Position numbers and translations under genes: made by a program. From Aphelocoma coerulescens (taxonomy: Eukaryota > Chordata > Aves > Passeriformes > Corvidae), in NCBI RefSeq assembly GCF_041296385.1, contig NC_091023.1, forward strand, positions 22,100,924 to 22,164,923: a stretch of 64,000 nt of DNA. The letters are read 5' to 3'. Position 1 is the first letter of the stretch; every line of letters starts with the position of its first letter. Positions 27,101 to 42,100 of the stretch are shown here, piece by piece. The notes beneath the pieces are model-generated. The model ran no database searches. It was not told the DNA's origin and was given only the letters and a program-made list of their open reading frames with translations.

Positions 27101-30100
27101 TCTTCCACAAGTGATGTATTTCAGGAAAATCATTAGTATTACTACCACTATGAATATTACTTCCCACTTGAAGAAAACACACAGACACATATGTAAATAC
27201 ATATACTTACAAGTATAAATAAATCTTATATATAATGTATAAATGTGCAAATATATGCACACAAATATAAATTAAAATATTTCTAGATTTACCCATAAAA
27301 TACTATCATTATTGGTAAAAAGAGGATACCTAAAGAATCCACTACAAAACCTTCCCAAAATCCAACCCAAACTCACCCAGGAACCCTGCAAAACATAATG
27401 CTGTTTCAATCACTTTATTAGGGGATTAATGATAATAAAAATAACCTAAAGAGTCAGGACTTCCTTACAGCAGCCACAGTGTATTGAAATGGAGACAACT
27501 TTTCTCAAGTTTACCTTCTGGACTTCCTTGCGAAATCTCCAGCAGGTACTTTAGGATTTCTGAACCACCATTATCCTGTGGAGGATCTGAAAAAATAAGA
27601 CAAGAATAGGAGTGAAAGACAACAAAACAATTACCAAACTTGTTTCTGATGCAGCACAAACTCCTCCACATTAATTACACCAAGTTATATGCAGCAGAAG
27701 TGGGTGACAGAAGTTAGTTTTTCAGCAGGAATCAGAATAAGGCTGCTGGATATTGATGATCCAAACAAAACATATGGAAAAAGCACTGAAAGAGAAGCTG
27801 CATGGAGGTTTGTCCCACTGATAAAGGAAGCAGCTGGAATAAAACTTCAATGGGACATGAAATGGAGAGTGAAAAGCCTGAAGATGCACCCGAGGGCAAG
27901 TTTATCAAAAACAAAGCAACATTTTTGCTTCTGAACACACAAGAGCCTCTACACACCTTTTACAGTACTGAAAAAAATTCAGCTGTCACGTTCTCTAAAC
28001 ACATTCAACTTTAGACTGAGAAGCAGCATGGAAAATCTAAGTTCTAACACGTATTTACACGATTTTATTTGACTTTCTTATGACCCCAAAAAGCTCTGCT
28101 ACAGCAACCTGAACTGGCTTACCCCACTTCACACTAAAGCCATGAGATGTTATTGGCCCCTTGATCACGGGTCTGGTTGGAGGTCCTGGCCTGTCTGGGC
28201 TGGTTGTGCAGACCAACACTTCGCTGGGAGAACTCTTCCCTTCCACGTTGGAAGCAAACAGCTGAAACAGAACCACAACGAGTTTGCCCTTGTTCACTGC
28301 AACTGCTTTTCTGGCAGCTCTGCATCAGACTGCTTCTAGTAATTGCACAAATGTCACCAAACTGGGAAGTATGCCACATCCCAAAGTGTGTGGGGTTCTA
28401 ATAACAGATATTAGGTTGTCATGGTGTTTCTTTACAAATCACAGTGATTTCTTCCCCTCTCTCCATCAGCAATACATCATGACATGCTTAAGATAAAAAC
28501 AGGGCTGGTTTTTCCTTTAAAGAAAAAGTCACTTTTTAAAATAACTGTGTCAACTTGCACTATTTTTCTCTTAAAAGAAAAAAAAAGAGAACTGTAACAA
28601 TAACTTTGCTATTTTTAATTTGGAGGTATTTCAAATTGCTATTTACAACAAAATAATTCAGAGTATCAGTAATCACACAACTAAAAGTCAGATCAAAGTT
28701 GTGCCTGTAGCCAGTGACACCAGGCTACAAATTTGCTCCAATACCAACGCAGTTTTGTAAAATCCATGTTTATTTTGAAAGCAGGGCTGCAAAGAAGCAC
28801 TAAGGGTTCTCTTCTCTCACCAGCCACAGCAGCCTTTACAACACTAAGCTAAAAGGCTTCATCTGGGAGTGACAACAAAAAACTTCCCAATTCTTTGGGT
28901 AGTTCTTCATGCAACTTCACAAGGTTTTCTGTCCCAGAGAGCAGGAAAAAATTGTTCCCTGTGAGGGTGGTGAGGCCCTGGCACAGGTTGTTCAGAGAAG
29001 CTGTGAATGCCCCATGGACAGAAGTGTTCAAGGCTAGGTTGGATGGGGCTCAGAGCACCCTGGGATAGTGGAAGGTGTCCCTGCCCACAGCAGGAGGGTT
29101 AGAATCAGGCGATCTTCCAACCCAAACCATTCTATGGCTCTATGATTTAAAGGAATTTTTGGGTAAAGTTTTCTTTTCGTTGCTCCTGAATATACTAAAA
29201 CATAGAGAAACCAGCTGTTGGCTTCACACACAGCCTCTGGCCATCTCCAGAGGGACACCACAGCCCAGGTGGCACATCTTGTGGAGCCACTGCAGTGGAC
29301 AGTTGGGGATGGATGGATAGCTAATCCTGGATAAACCCCACTGCCTTCTCCTCGACAGCAGCACCCAGCACTGTGCTGTGATCAGAGACCTCAGCATCAG
29401 AGAGGAAAATGACTGAACTTCATGTTTGTAGTAGGACTCCAGAGCATCTCTTGGGGGCTCTGTGTTTATGAGCATCCACAGAGTAGAAGACACCAACACT
29501 TGCTAAAAATCAGCTCCAGAACCAGCCACATGGACATATGAGACAGAAATGCTTCAATTTCTGTCCCCCAGGGGAAGACAGGCCCCTGTGCTGGGGAGGA
29601 CAGCTGTGCTGGCTGGGCACCTCACAGTGTTTGCTGCATTCTGTAGAAGTGAGGTGGGATTTGCCACCAGGGACCAGGTTTTTGGGAACAATGCAGCCGA
29701 CTACAATCACCTCACACCCTGAGGTACACTTTTACAACATCCTCCTAACATGATACTGAGAACTGTGATTGCTCCCTAAAGTCTGAGCAACAGCATCTCC
29801 TGTGTGATAAAAGTGAAAATACAGCTAACAGTTTAATGCATTAAGTCACAGTATAAAGCAAATTTGTATTTGATGACTCAGTTTTGGAGGGACCACTAAA
29901 GGATCCCTGTAGTGCCTGGAAAAAAACCCAACACAGAAAACACTACACAATGACAAGAGGAAAAAGATTTTACCCTGAATTTATACTGTGTGCTCCTTCT
30001 GAGATTCTTCACAGTACAGGCTTGCTCCTCTCCAGTGTACTTTGGGTGAAACACACTATCCTAAAAAAACACAAAAGCAAACAAATTCCTGTAACTGAGG

Positions 30101-33100
30101 AGTCTGAGAAAAGGTTTCCTGTGTTACAGTCTGTACCTACAACACATCATAGCAAAGGGGTTTTATAGCTGAATGCTATAAAAAAAAAGAACAAACAAGA
30201 AAAAAACAAACATATAATACATATATAATAATATTAATTATTATTACTACTACTACTTTCAAGCTGCAAGGCCATAATACTTTTCCTCTAGAAGAAGCAT
30301 GTTGCAGCTGCCCTGAATAGTATAATTTTGCTGCAAAATAAGCACAAAAACAATCATGGCAGGTTAACCTGCTACAGAAATGGAAGTAACAGATAACAGA
30401 ACACAAGCCCACCAAGGAGCAGCCAGGAGGACACAGCAGACTGACCTGGCAAAGGACAAGCTGCCTTCTATCTCACAGAATCCAGGGTGGTTTTGTAAGT
30501 AATCACAGATGACAGCAGAGATTTTTAGCTAAGGATTCCTAATTCTGCTCTGCAGCAGAGCAAATCACACAGCTCCGCCCTGCCAAGTACCCAGTACTCC
30601 TGGAAGGCCCTCCAAAGCAGCAGTCCATGCTCTTCTCAGTGATCTCCAATTAATAAATCAAAACTCAGTCTAAGTCGTGCACTTTATAGCAGCACAGCAC
30701 TTACATTATCTTCTTCCTGAATTTCCAGGGTGTAGGAAATCACTTCCTCTGGTGTGCACCCTTCCACTTTATTCCACTGCAATGAGATCCACGTAACGCC
30801 AGCTCGAACAAGCCGTGGTGCAGAAGGGGTCTGAGGAATATTGCCTGCAGTGTAGCAAACCACCTCCTGGCTGTACCCACTGCTCAGAGACACAGCAGAG
30901 AGAGAGGAATATTAAAACCAAACAAACCAACCAACCTCCAACCCCCCCAACCAAAGAAACAAAACAAACAAAAAACAACAGCAAAAAAACACCACCACAA
31001 AAACACAAAGCTAAAGAAACCTAAACCTCAATGCATTAGAGAAATATTTCACATTTCCAAAAAATTTGGACGATGTTCAAATTGCTCAGGTGGAAAAGAT
31101 GAACACCCAGTTAGGAAGTGCCAGAACTAAGAATAGAAAAAAATGCAGGATAGTGTGTCCTCACAGTCATTTTTACAGATCTCAACACAATAACACTGGG
31201 AAAAAAGATTTGATTGCCTAAAAATATTAACTTGGTATTAACTGTGAAGTGGAAGAAAATCTCATTTAACAAAGGGGAACTAAAACATAGGAAATAAATC
31301 CTCAAGTGTTGAACTTCTAGATGTTGAACCTGAGATGTGCAGAATGCAGCTTCTATAAACTCATATCAAAGCTCTCAATGGAAGGTGAGATTCTTGCAAT
31401 TTTCAAATCTGTTTCCAAAGTACAAAACGTATTTTGTGCCTTAAAGTCACACCATGAACCTAATTTAACACACAGGAAGAGCCACATCTCCTTATTCCGA
31501 ATATTCTTTCTCAAAAATAACCTATTTGTTGAAATACACTTATATTTAAATACACCATCTATAACTAAAACCCAAACAACACAAAATCATCACACATGGC
31601 AAGTCCACAAGCATTACAACAAACCAAAACCATCTCATGACATGAAGTGTTAGATGACATTATCATGCCATAATTTTGAGTGCTGTCTATAAAAATAAGG
31701 CATGTGTTGCTGGTGCTTATCTGACAGATTAGCACAGAGCAGCTGACCATAAATAGTTTTTAGTTCACTCCTTTTTTAATAGCCTGAGGGGAGAGAAAAA
31801 GGGAGAAAGAGAACAAAAATAAAAGGGGAGGGGAGGCGGGGAGGAGTGTTGAAACACGCCCTAAGATATTTTAAAAATCTGGAATCTGGCAAAGAAAAGA
31901 GATGCCAGAACTGGGAACTCTGCACAAACCCAATTCCCTTCCAGCTACACTCAGCAGCTCCAGCTCAGCCCCCCTCTCTCTCCACATCGAGCATTATTTC
32001 AATGAGGAGGGAATCACTCTTGCAAGAAGTTGGGAAAAGGGACTCTGTGCACACATGAGTGGTCTCAGTCCATCTCAGGAAAACACAGGGACATGAATAA
32101 AGAAGCTTTATAAAGCTATCAATTGCTGAGAGGCTTGTGTTTTAGAAGAGAGAACAATACAGGAGTCTCCTGCCACAAAACACATTGTTATATATCACTA
32201 GTGTTTCTTTTGTGTCCTTGTAATAATGATTAGATCCTGTTTAGCTAAGAAGGACAATAAAGGAGTACACAAGGGCACTGGATGTTTGGCTTCTTCACAG
32301 CTAAACCCTTCCTGGCCTGCTTTGCTTGCCTGAGCACAGGAGCACACACAGCCCCTGCAGCACAATGTCTCTCTGGCCACGCTCTGCTCCTCAGCTGCAG
32401 AACATTTCATCCCAGTGTTCCCTAGCAGCTCCCACAGGACTGAATTAAGTCTGATTTCTCACCATCTTCATGTGAGTGCATCAGTTCCCATGCAAGGAAA
32501 AGCAGAAGCTAAACCCCATCTTTCAGTGCCTTGGATGTGCCTGTACTCTCTCAGTCCTGCCTGTCTCTCCCTTCTTTCCCACCCCATCAGCCAGCCCTGC
32601 CAGTCCCAAAGAAGGAAGGGACTGTACTGCTGAAAAGAGACAGAAGGGCTTTGCTTTAAACCAGAAAAATAAATATATCAAGATTCCTTTCAAAATCTGT
32701 AACTCAACTTCCCCTTGCTTGTTTTTCTTGGTTCACAGAGGTCCCTAGTGGGAATTTTACATAACAGATGTATTCTTTTTGTATTAGGAATAGACCACAA
32801 AACACCGTTTAACACCTCAAAAGGAGTCTATCTGCTTAGGCTGATCTCATCACGCTGAAGGTACACAGCAATTCCCTGGGAGGTGAAGGATATCCCCAGG
32901 GAAAGCGTGACTTACCTTGAAGCATTAATAACAGAGCAAATGTCAGATATTTAACTCGAAACCATGAAGAGAAAAGAAACAAAAATCCCTCAGAAATTCC
33001 TCTTTATGCTGTCATTGATCAGTAAACTTTGCAACTACCACTTTTTCTCAAGAAATGTGCACCCTGAGGAACTCACCTAGTACCGATGTCGTTCTGGGCC

Positions 33101-36100
33101 GCCAGTCGGAAGGTGTAACCCAAAGCTGGGCACAGCTTGGTCAGCTTGCAATGCTTCTGGCTCCCAAAGTAACATTCTCTGAAACCACTGTTCCTCTTTC
33201 CCTAGAAAGAGATAAACCTGTAATGGGATTGCTATGAAACAAAACCACGCCACGCTCATTTCAAAAGGCGCTGCTCAACGGGATCGGAATTAGATGTTTT
33301 CAAAGAGGCACCGTGCAAAGGAAGCTGTGCAAGCACTGACAGCACTGCTGTGCTCTGAAAATCACACAGATCAGCACAGCCAGTCTGCTGTCAGATCCCT
33401 CCTCATCTTCTTGTATTTGTGAGACATATCTACAGGTCCAGCATGAAACACAATTTATCCCACTCATGAACAAAAAAAGTGGGAAACTTATGACTGAGAT
33501 GAATCTCTGAATCTACTCGGTCCCAGGAGCACAGAAAAGGCGCAGCCAACGTTTCTTTGCACACATGCATCCCTCGCTGGGATTGTTTCAGGAATTCTCT
33601 ATCCCACAAGAGGGCTCTCGCTCCCCACGGTCCAGCACGGCCAGAGCCAGCGGGACAAGCTGGGTGCGACCCGCCCCGTGCTCTCCAGGGCAAAATTTAC
33701 TCATCACAGAGGAATAGTCAACATGCCAGGTTCTGCACGCACCCCACTGCCCGCAGCACACGGCTTGTGATGAGCGAGCAGGATTTGCTGGGAAGTTTGC
33801 AACTCTGTTAAGGAAGTTGTTTGCCAGAGGGATGGTTTATGGGAGCTTCACACCAACATGACCTGGAGCAATGATCCACCCTGGCAAAGACAACAGGAGG
33901 CAGCAGCCTAGAAGGTATCGAGACACTTCTCCAGCTCCCAAATATTTCCTCAGGTACCGGTTTGTACCTCAGCACCACTGAGGACAGGGACACTCAGAAG
34001 TTCTCTCCCGTACTCCATCACATTTAAAACAAAATGAAACCCTTGTCAATCCACCCCAGTTTGGTACACCCTGGGGGAGAAATAAAGCCAAGCTGTTTGC
34101 AGGACAGAGACCCTAAAGTAACAGGGAATATCCGGACTCATTCTATGCCACACAATACAAAACAGCCAGTTTGAAATCTTCCAGGAGAAAGGACATGGAT
34201 TGCTCAGCTCCTCATAAATAATATCTACCAGAACTGAAGCAGTTGAAAGGAGTTTTAATTGCAATACTCAAATACAAAATTAATGGACAATTACATTATG
34301 GAGTACCCAAAAGCACACCAGAGCAGCAGCCTGACAAAGCACATCCATGGGCTCCAATGTGTGCAGGAGACAGGGTTATGCCCATCTCTGCACCTTCTTC
34401 TGACCAGAAAGCTCTGCTCAGCCATTTACTAGTTTTGGCACGTGTCTGTACAATTTTTAATTTTTATTTTACTATTTACACAAGGCATCCCTCCCTGAGG
34501 CCAACAGCCTCACCTGCTGTGCCTCCTTGGGCTCACTCTGCCCTCCCACACACTGCTCCTCCTCCGTGCTCAGAACATCACCACTAAAGACCTCAAAAAT
34601 GCCTCAGTGGGACATGCATTTCTCACTGGCACATTCTCCAGCTCCTGCCAACTTCTCCATCTCCCTTGGATTGTGACACAGAAGGAAAAACTCCCTGAAA
34701 TGTTTGTAGTGAATCTCCAGAATGTGTTTATCAGGCTAGAAGCAACCACGCAGATCTCCAGCACAGCACAACAATGCAGAGGCACTGAAGGGACATTCAG
34801 CACGCTGGCAAACAGCCAGAACTTTTCTTTATACAGCAGGAGCCTACACTTGCTCTAGAACTTCTTCACACACAGTCTCCTTCAACTTCACCCACCTGCT
34901 CCAGCTGTAGCATTACTGCACAGCTCAAGTAAACTAAGGAGTAGAAATGGAAAAGAATCATGAAACCCAAAGCAAAAACATTCTGTAAATGAGAAAACCT
35001 ATTCAGATCTAAAATCCCTAGCTATACAGTGATTTGATAGAATTTATTTCGGTCAAAAATAACAGGTGAGCACATTTCTCAGCTCAGCAGTAATAAATTT
35101 AAAATGCAGATGATACAAAACCTAATTAGAAATCTTATGTTTCAGTAAAATATCCATTCATCAGTGCAGCACTACTAAAAATAGATTTTTTTTTTCCCCT
35201 ATGCAAACTCTTATAGGCTGAGTTGCATTAAAGTAGTTTTTCTTCAACTTTTTGATGACTTTACTACTTATAAATAACTGAAAACATTTAATTTCTTTTG
35301 GATTTCTGCTTAAGAATGCCTTTTTAAAAAATAATTTTCCTATGCTTTTTTTCCAAGAGAACGAAGTGACCAATTGCTAAGCATGTGGTCAAATAAAACA
35401 ATGCTGGCTAAAAAGGAAAACCATGGAAAATCTCACCTATAGCACAGTGCCTGAACAGAGAGCAATGGGTCAAGCAAACTCTCATTTGTCAGACTGGTTG
35501 GTCAAAACTTTGCCAAGACTGCCAAACATTTAAGGTATCCTTAACTTTATAACAGTACAAACCCTGATATTGTCTATTTCCCTTCTAGAACTGGTATTGT
35601 ACATTCCCCAGACTCACTCAGAGACCAACTGGTATTCAGATTACTCAGACTGGCTGGTATTTTGGATTCTATTGGCACTAATTGGAGAGGCTGGCCGATA
35701 TTTCTAATTATCCTGGCATTAATAGCCTGGAAATAGCCTCTCCACTCCTTCTCTCCCAAGATTTATGAAAGCACTAATGCTGGCATAATTATAGACAGGA
35801 ACAACTGGCAGGCTGGTACTGGCTGCCACCCAAGAGTCTTACAGCTTTCCCAGAATCCTTCTCCTATTCTTTGTACACTCGGCATCCAAGTTTTTAATCC
35901 TTCAAATAATGTTTCGTAAGTTGCTTAAAATACACTGTATCATCTCTGCAAGTATTTCTAATCCCCAGATTTCGGAGGGAGAGCGCTGTCGGACTTCCCC
36001 AGCCCATGTTCCCTTTTCTTCTCCAGGACAGCCCACCCTGGGATGGACCATCAGTGCCTGTCTGAGGAAACAAGGACAACTCAGCTCCACAATACTCCAA

Positions 36101-39100
36101 CACAGTGCTTAAACACATTTAAGAGCTCTGCCTGCTATTTCAGCAATATTTCAAGCTGCACACTCACTTAACACAGGGTGCTTGATTGTCTCTGGAGAGT
36201 GTATTTATTGAAGAAGGGATTTGAGGTTTGAAATGGGTTTTGTTGACTGAGTTCCCTGCAGCAGACCCAGTAAATAAACACAAAAGGAGGAAGGGGCCAC
36301 TGCAGGCACAGCAATGCAGGAACAGAGCACAGTCCTGCACAAGACCTCACTGCACGTGACTGAAGCCAATCTGTGACCAGGATGCAGGACTGACATCTGC
36401 TGTGGCCACACCAGCACTGGCTTCTGTGTTTGGGTCATGTGGGCAATAAAAAGGAATGGACTGAAATTCAATCTGACACAGAGCTGTGGAGCAAACTGTC
36501 CACAGTGTAACACACCCCAAGATCTCTCTGCAAAGCATTTACTGGGCCAGTTATGCAAGTAACTGAATTTTCTCTATAGACACTTAGGAAGACAGCAAAG
36601 GATCTACAAAACACCCCTAAATTATACACAAACCCCAATTTTACCCAAGACTCTCCTCTTGCTTGTCACACAAGAGCGGCACAGCCACACAACAGACTTG
36701 GAGGGCAGGTAAATGAACAAACACAAACATGGAGCTCCCTGTATCCAGTTCTGGTGGAGCACCACTGAGATGCCTGGCTCAGATTATCAGCTGGTATAAA
36801 CAAGCACATCTCTGCTACCTTGAGGAATTTAAAACTTTTGGCAGAACAAAATTATCCCTATTTATCTCTATGTAAACTTCATTATTAACTATCCATCATC
36901 AAATCACTAAATAGTGTGGCATTGTGTTGGTCTTTCTCTCGAGTACATTAAAATGAGCTGCTTACTGGACAAGAATTAAAGCTGCCTTGAGTTATACACA
37001 AACCAGGGACATACACCATGTGAGAGGGATGTCCTTGTCTCTGGCTCAGGAGTATTCCTGCCCTTTCCCATAGAGAATGAATAGGATAGTCTTGCTATCC
37101 ATATACACAAGAGAAACATTTATTTACTACCACTTAATCACACAACAAGCATTTCACATCTAATTAGTAACAAAGTCCTGGTTCTTACAGCAGTGCCAGC
37201 AGCATTTTTCAGTGCAGTTACAGTTTACTGATTTTGATGAATGCTGGCATCAGGGAAAGCATCACCTCCTTTACAGTCATGTTTTCTTTTTGGTATATTT
37301 TTAATGCTATTTTTTCCCTGATTAGCCTTTTGCTTACCCTGAATAATCAGTCCTGGCACCAAGTCATCAATTGATTAGTTCAAGTTTGTAAGTTCAAAGT
37401 TCACAGCAAAAGAGCCAGAAGGTGAAGTTTTCTGTAATTACTGATTTTATTGCCAGACAACTGATGCCAATCCCAGCACCTGTGGGGCAAGCATGTTCCA
37501 ATCCCAATGAAATCCAGAATACCTGAGACAGGGGTTGACCTTAACTCCTTTGGAGTCAGTGGAAATTTTCCTAGGGTACACCCAGTGTATCTGAGTTATA
37601 ATTTGTTGGACTGATCTTTTACTCTCCTATTAAAGAATGAAGTGTCCTTCATAGTTCTTAGGGCATTTTAAGAGAACAGTTTATTACCAAGGTATTACAA
37701 CTCTAATTCAAAGGCTTGGATCAGTAAAGGGAAAGCATTCGTGTTTTTTAACTAAACATGCAGCACCAGTCACATTACAAACCATTTATTCCAAACTGGG
37801 ATTGAAAAACGTAGGATGGCTGGAATAGCTTTATATATTGACAATCTTTCAGAGTCTGCAGGTCAGGAGAAACCCCAAACCTCAGAACTAAACTGAAGCA
37901 GCAGCTGGGTAGGGCTGGCCCAGTAACACAGTAAGCAGTGTAACCTCCTAGAATTTCCCACCTCACCTAATCCTGGGGCTGTAAACACAGCACTTCTGCT
38001 GCCACTTTACAGCCACACTTTGTTTTCTGCACATACAGGTGATGCCACCTACACTCCTGGCGGCGTTTTGGATGCTCCAAACTGTGCCTCTGCCTTGAAG
38101 AAACAGGAGGAACCAGGTGAGATACTGCTGAGCATCTGACATGCTCTGAGATCTGAACTGCCCCAGAGACAGACAACCCATGACCCCCCGGCCCTGAGCA
38201 CCAAGGGAGCCCCTTCCTTGGAGGGGTAACTCTGCTCGAGCTAGAGGAACACACTGGTGTGACTGGGACACAACTGGCAGTGTTTACCTGGATGCCTCCA
38301 CCACTCTCCACATCTCCCATGCCCGATGCCAGCTTTGTTTCCAGAGTCTGAGCTGCAGCCTTTGCACAACAGCCTTCCAGGACCTGTGTGCCATGAGTGT
38401 GGCGAGGGCTATCCACACCATTCTTTCCTAGAAAGGGACTCAACTTCCTAGGCAGGCTGCCACTTCTGGCAGTTTTTCCACCTTTATCATCAGACAGATT
38501 TCTTGCTCTCTGCTCTTGCAAAGCCCTCTCTGCTTTGCAGCCACGATTTAATTTCCTTGTGATCGCTGATTTTCCCGTGTTTATATTTTATCCTGTGCCT
38601 CGCAGCTAATGAATGCTGCTCTAGCTGAGATCTGGCACCATGTTCCCTGTTGCCTGGCAAGCCTTCTCCTGTGCCTTGATGTATGTATTCCTTGATTTCA
38701 GCAGGACACAGTGTGGCATTGTGGAGAAGGCAGTGCTTTTGCTTACGTGGAGTTTACACAACCAAGTGTGAGCCTACGGGACACTGCAAGTGAATTCTCT
38801 TTTGTACTTTGGTGCCACAATTCCACTTCATGCCAGAGGCACAACCTGCCATGGCACAGGGAAAAGTGAGTGCAGCAGCCTGCCAGCCCACCACTACATG
38901 TGACAAGGCTCCTGCAAACCCAGGCACAGCCAGGCTGCATCTTCAGACTTTTCCTTTCTCAAGCTTTAATAGCAGGTTTTAATTTCAGCAGCCTAAAGTT
39001 GCATTTCTGTCTCTTATCAGAGGAAAAAAAAAATTTAGAGAAGCTACACCTGTGGCATTAACTGTCTCAGAACTTGACAGCTACATTTCAGCCAGGAGTC

Positions 39101-42100
39101 TTGTCAGACCACTGGAGATGTACCAAATTAATTTGTGCAGGGCTATTATTCTTTCATCTGTGCTGGCTAGCTATCCAATATAATCTCAGATTTCAGGGTT
39201 GTTACTGAGAAAACAAGACAATTAAAATAGGTGGACTAAGGGAATCGGGATGCCTTTATTTTTTCCCATTGGTAGCTGAACTACCCTAAACCAAACTGCT
39301 TTTGCTCTGTGAAAAACAGGAGTCATAACCATTCTCTCTGAAGACAAAACTCTTATTAAGGTGTTTAAAGGACAAAAGCATTTTAGAATTGCCTTATATA
39401 TATCTCCAAAATTATGTCTAAGTTCCACACAGACAAAATTAACATTACAAGTATTTGCACTGTATTAATTATCTGCTGATGGTCCTTCTTCTGACAAGAC
39501 CTTCTGTTGCTTCCTTTTCCTTTGCAGGCTGGACTAATCCAGGTTTCCACTGCTCTGTGCTGCTCTGTTCCCTCAGCTCCAAGTTAATGGAAGCCTTGGA
39601 AGAGATCACCAGTGCACAGTCAAGGTGCCACAGAAGGTCTACAGGATCATCCTGGCCCATCCTTTTGGAGAAATCTCTCTTTAGTGTCCTTTCCCAGACT
39701 TCACACTCCCCCTTTTTCCCTTCTTCAGTGACAACCTTTGGCTTTCCATTATGTGCAGAGGGGCAGCAAGTAATTCTGAAGTTAAACAATAACTTTAGTT
39801 CAGGTTCTGAGGGTTTCTCATCATGCAGACCCCACTAGCTGTGACAGTGCATACAATAAATGTTTGCACAGTGAGTGGCTCCAAACACCCAACATGTAGC
39901 AGAACGAGCAGGGAATGTGTTACTAATGCCTTGGTGCAAAACTATTCATAACAGAATACTCCCTTTAGAATATTTTTAGACTACAAAAGACCTCAAGAGA
40001 TGTTTCTCAGACTTTACAACCAAACACCCTTTCACACCCTTCATTTGCTGACTCGTGACGTTTCTTTATTTACATGTTGTCCAAGACCTTTCTGTTACTC
40101 AATATTTCTTTTTTCCTTCAGAGATAATACTCCCTGAATCATGCTTTCTGCAGAAATATGGCTTGTACAGAGGAAAGGGGGGAGAAATTAGGGGATAGAG
40201 GGAGGACTCACAAGAACCCACCTCCAGCAAATCCTCCACATCATCTCTTGGGACACTCTCCCAACAGCCCAGTGCTCACTAACCATGGAAGATATTTAGG
40301 AGAGAACTTATTTCCTTTGTGTCTGGAAGGGAACTAATTGCCACTACACAAAGGACACTGTTTTGATCCTGAGTACCTTCTCTGTAGAAAGGTCTGCAAG
40401 ATCATGGCTCTTGTCCTCTGAGGCAGGAATAAGTGTTTATTCTGCACTCAGCAAAGGAAGAAAGAGATCATGAACGGGACTCTAAGATACATCACAAGTA
40501 ATTAAATAGTAAATAATGCTAACTAACAAATAAAGTACACCAGATAAGCGACAAAAGATTTCAAGGGTACAGAAACAGAACATTGTCTCTGTGTAAAACA
40601 CACTGAATTGAAAGTTTTCCCCCCGCTGCCTCTTTCACCTTTCCAACTCTTTACCTAATGCCATCAGGATTTCATTTTCCCATTTCTACTTTCTCCTGTA
40701 TTTAATTATTTTTCTTTACTCAGCAAAATCCTTGTAAAGTCTGAGTACCATTTATTTGTGTATTTTTTCCAACTAGTTACTACTTACCTCATCCCACTCC
40801 AGAAGGTAGCTGGTGATTTTTGAACCATTATCAATGGGTGCCTACAAACAAAAACAAACAAAAGGTGATTTGGGGAATAAAAGAAAACGGTTTCACCTCC
40901 CCCAGGCAAATGACTACAGTTTCAAGTGAAACCAAAGCCTTGCACATGGCTTGGCAACCTCTTAACGAATGCCGGGAAGAAGCTGGACATAATGAAACAC
41001 ATACATTTTAAAAGTCAAGTCAGTGCACAGGAGGGGATTTGTCAGAGTACAGCAAGTTCAAGTCCCTTACTGAAAAATAACTGTGTCAGCCTCCAATTAT
41101 TTCCACCATTTGTGCTCACTGTCAGTTCTTTTTCCCTGCTTTTCACCCGATCCAAGTGTTACCTACCTTCCACTGCAAGGTTAAGGAGCTTTTGGTCCTG
41201 TGCGAGGGTTTGGGTGGGAAGGGACACTCTGGTGCTGAGCTGTGAGTAGTGAAGCTTACTGGCTCTGAGCAGGATCCCTTTACTGAGTTGTACATTGCAT
41301 ATACCCTGGAAACAGTATTCAAATAGGTTATAAATGTGCTGGCAGTTACAGTGGCACTGCCTCAGCCACAGTGTTTGGCTACCAAAGCACCCACACCATC
41401 CACTCAGGACACACTTATCACAGACCAATGGCTGCCTTCACTTCACTTATACAAGCATGCAAAAAAGATTACAGCAGAAGAGGAACAGTGCTTTGTGCAA
41501 ATACTCCCATAGACTGAGTTATCTGCATTATCTTTTTGTTCCACCAATATTTCCTTGCCTATTGCCAGGCTTTCACACACTGTGAAAAGATCCTTCTTTA
41601 AATCCTTCTTAAAATACAACAGAGAAAAAGTTATCAGCTTTAATGCCTGGTTTACACTTGATCCACATGTACCATGTTGAGTGCTGGTATCTGCTGGTCT
41701 CCTTCTGTGGGTACAATCTTCTACATAACTCAGGCATCAACACTTAGTGCACCTCCATGGATTAGAACTAACACAGCTCAGCAACATTGCTCTGATAAAC
41801 TAAAAATCTTCAAAGCAAATTTGATTTCACACAAATCCTCTGTATGTCAGCATAGAACATGCAATACCAAATAACAGGGGAAAGCAAATAGGATATACTT
41901 GAGCACTTCCTCACGAGGTGCTTTTCTCTGGAAAATTAACGACGTTACTTTTTCCCTTCACATTTTCCGTGCAGTGAAAGAAAAGTGCAAATTGGAAGTC
42001 TTCTACTCAAAAAAAAGTTCAGGCCATGACCAGACAATGACCTCTGAGTTGGCTGTAGCTATTGTGTGCTTGAATGCAGAGCTAAAGAAAGGGCAATTTC

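Noticed and set aside
29224..29499. 91-codon minus-strand frame considered as the missing FN3-3 exon
   Set aside because: It shows no FN3 pattern, and the true exon was found at 29974-30060 with perfect phase.
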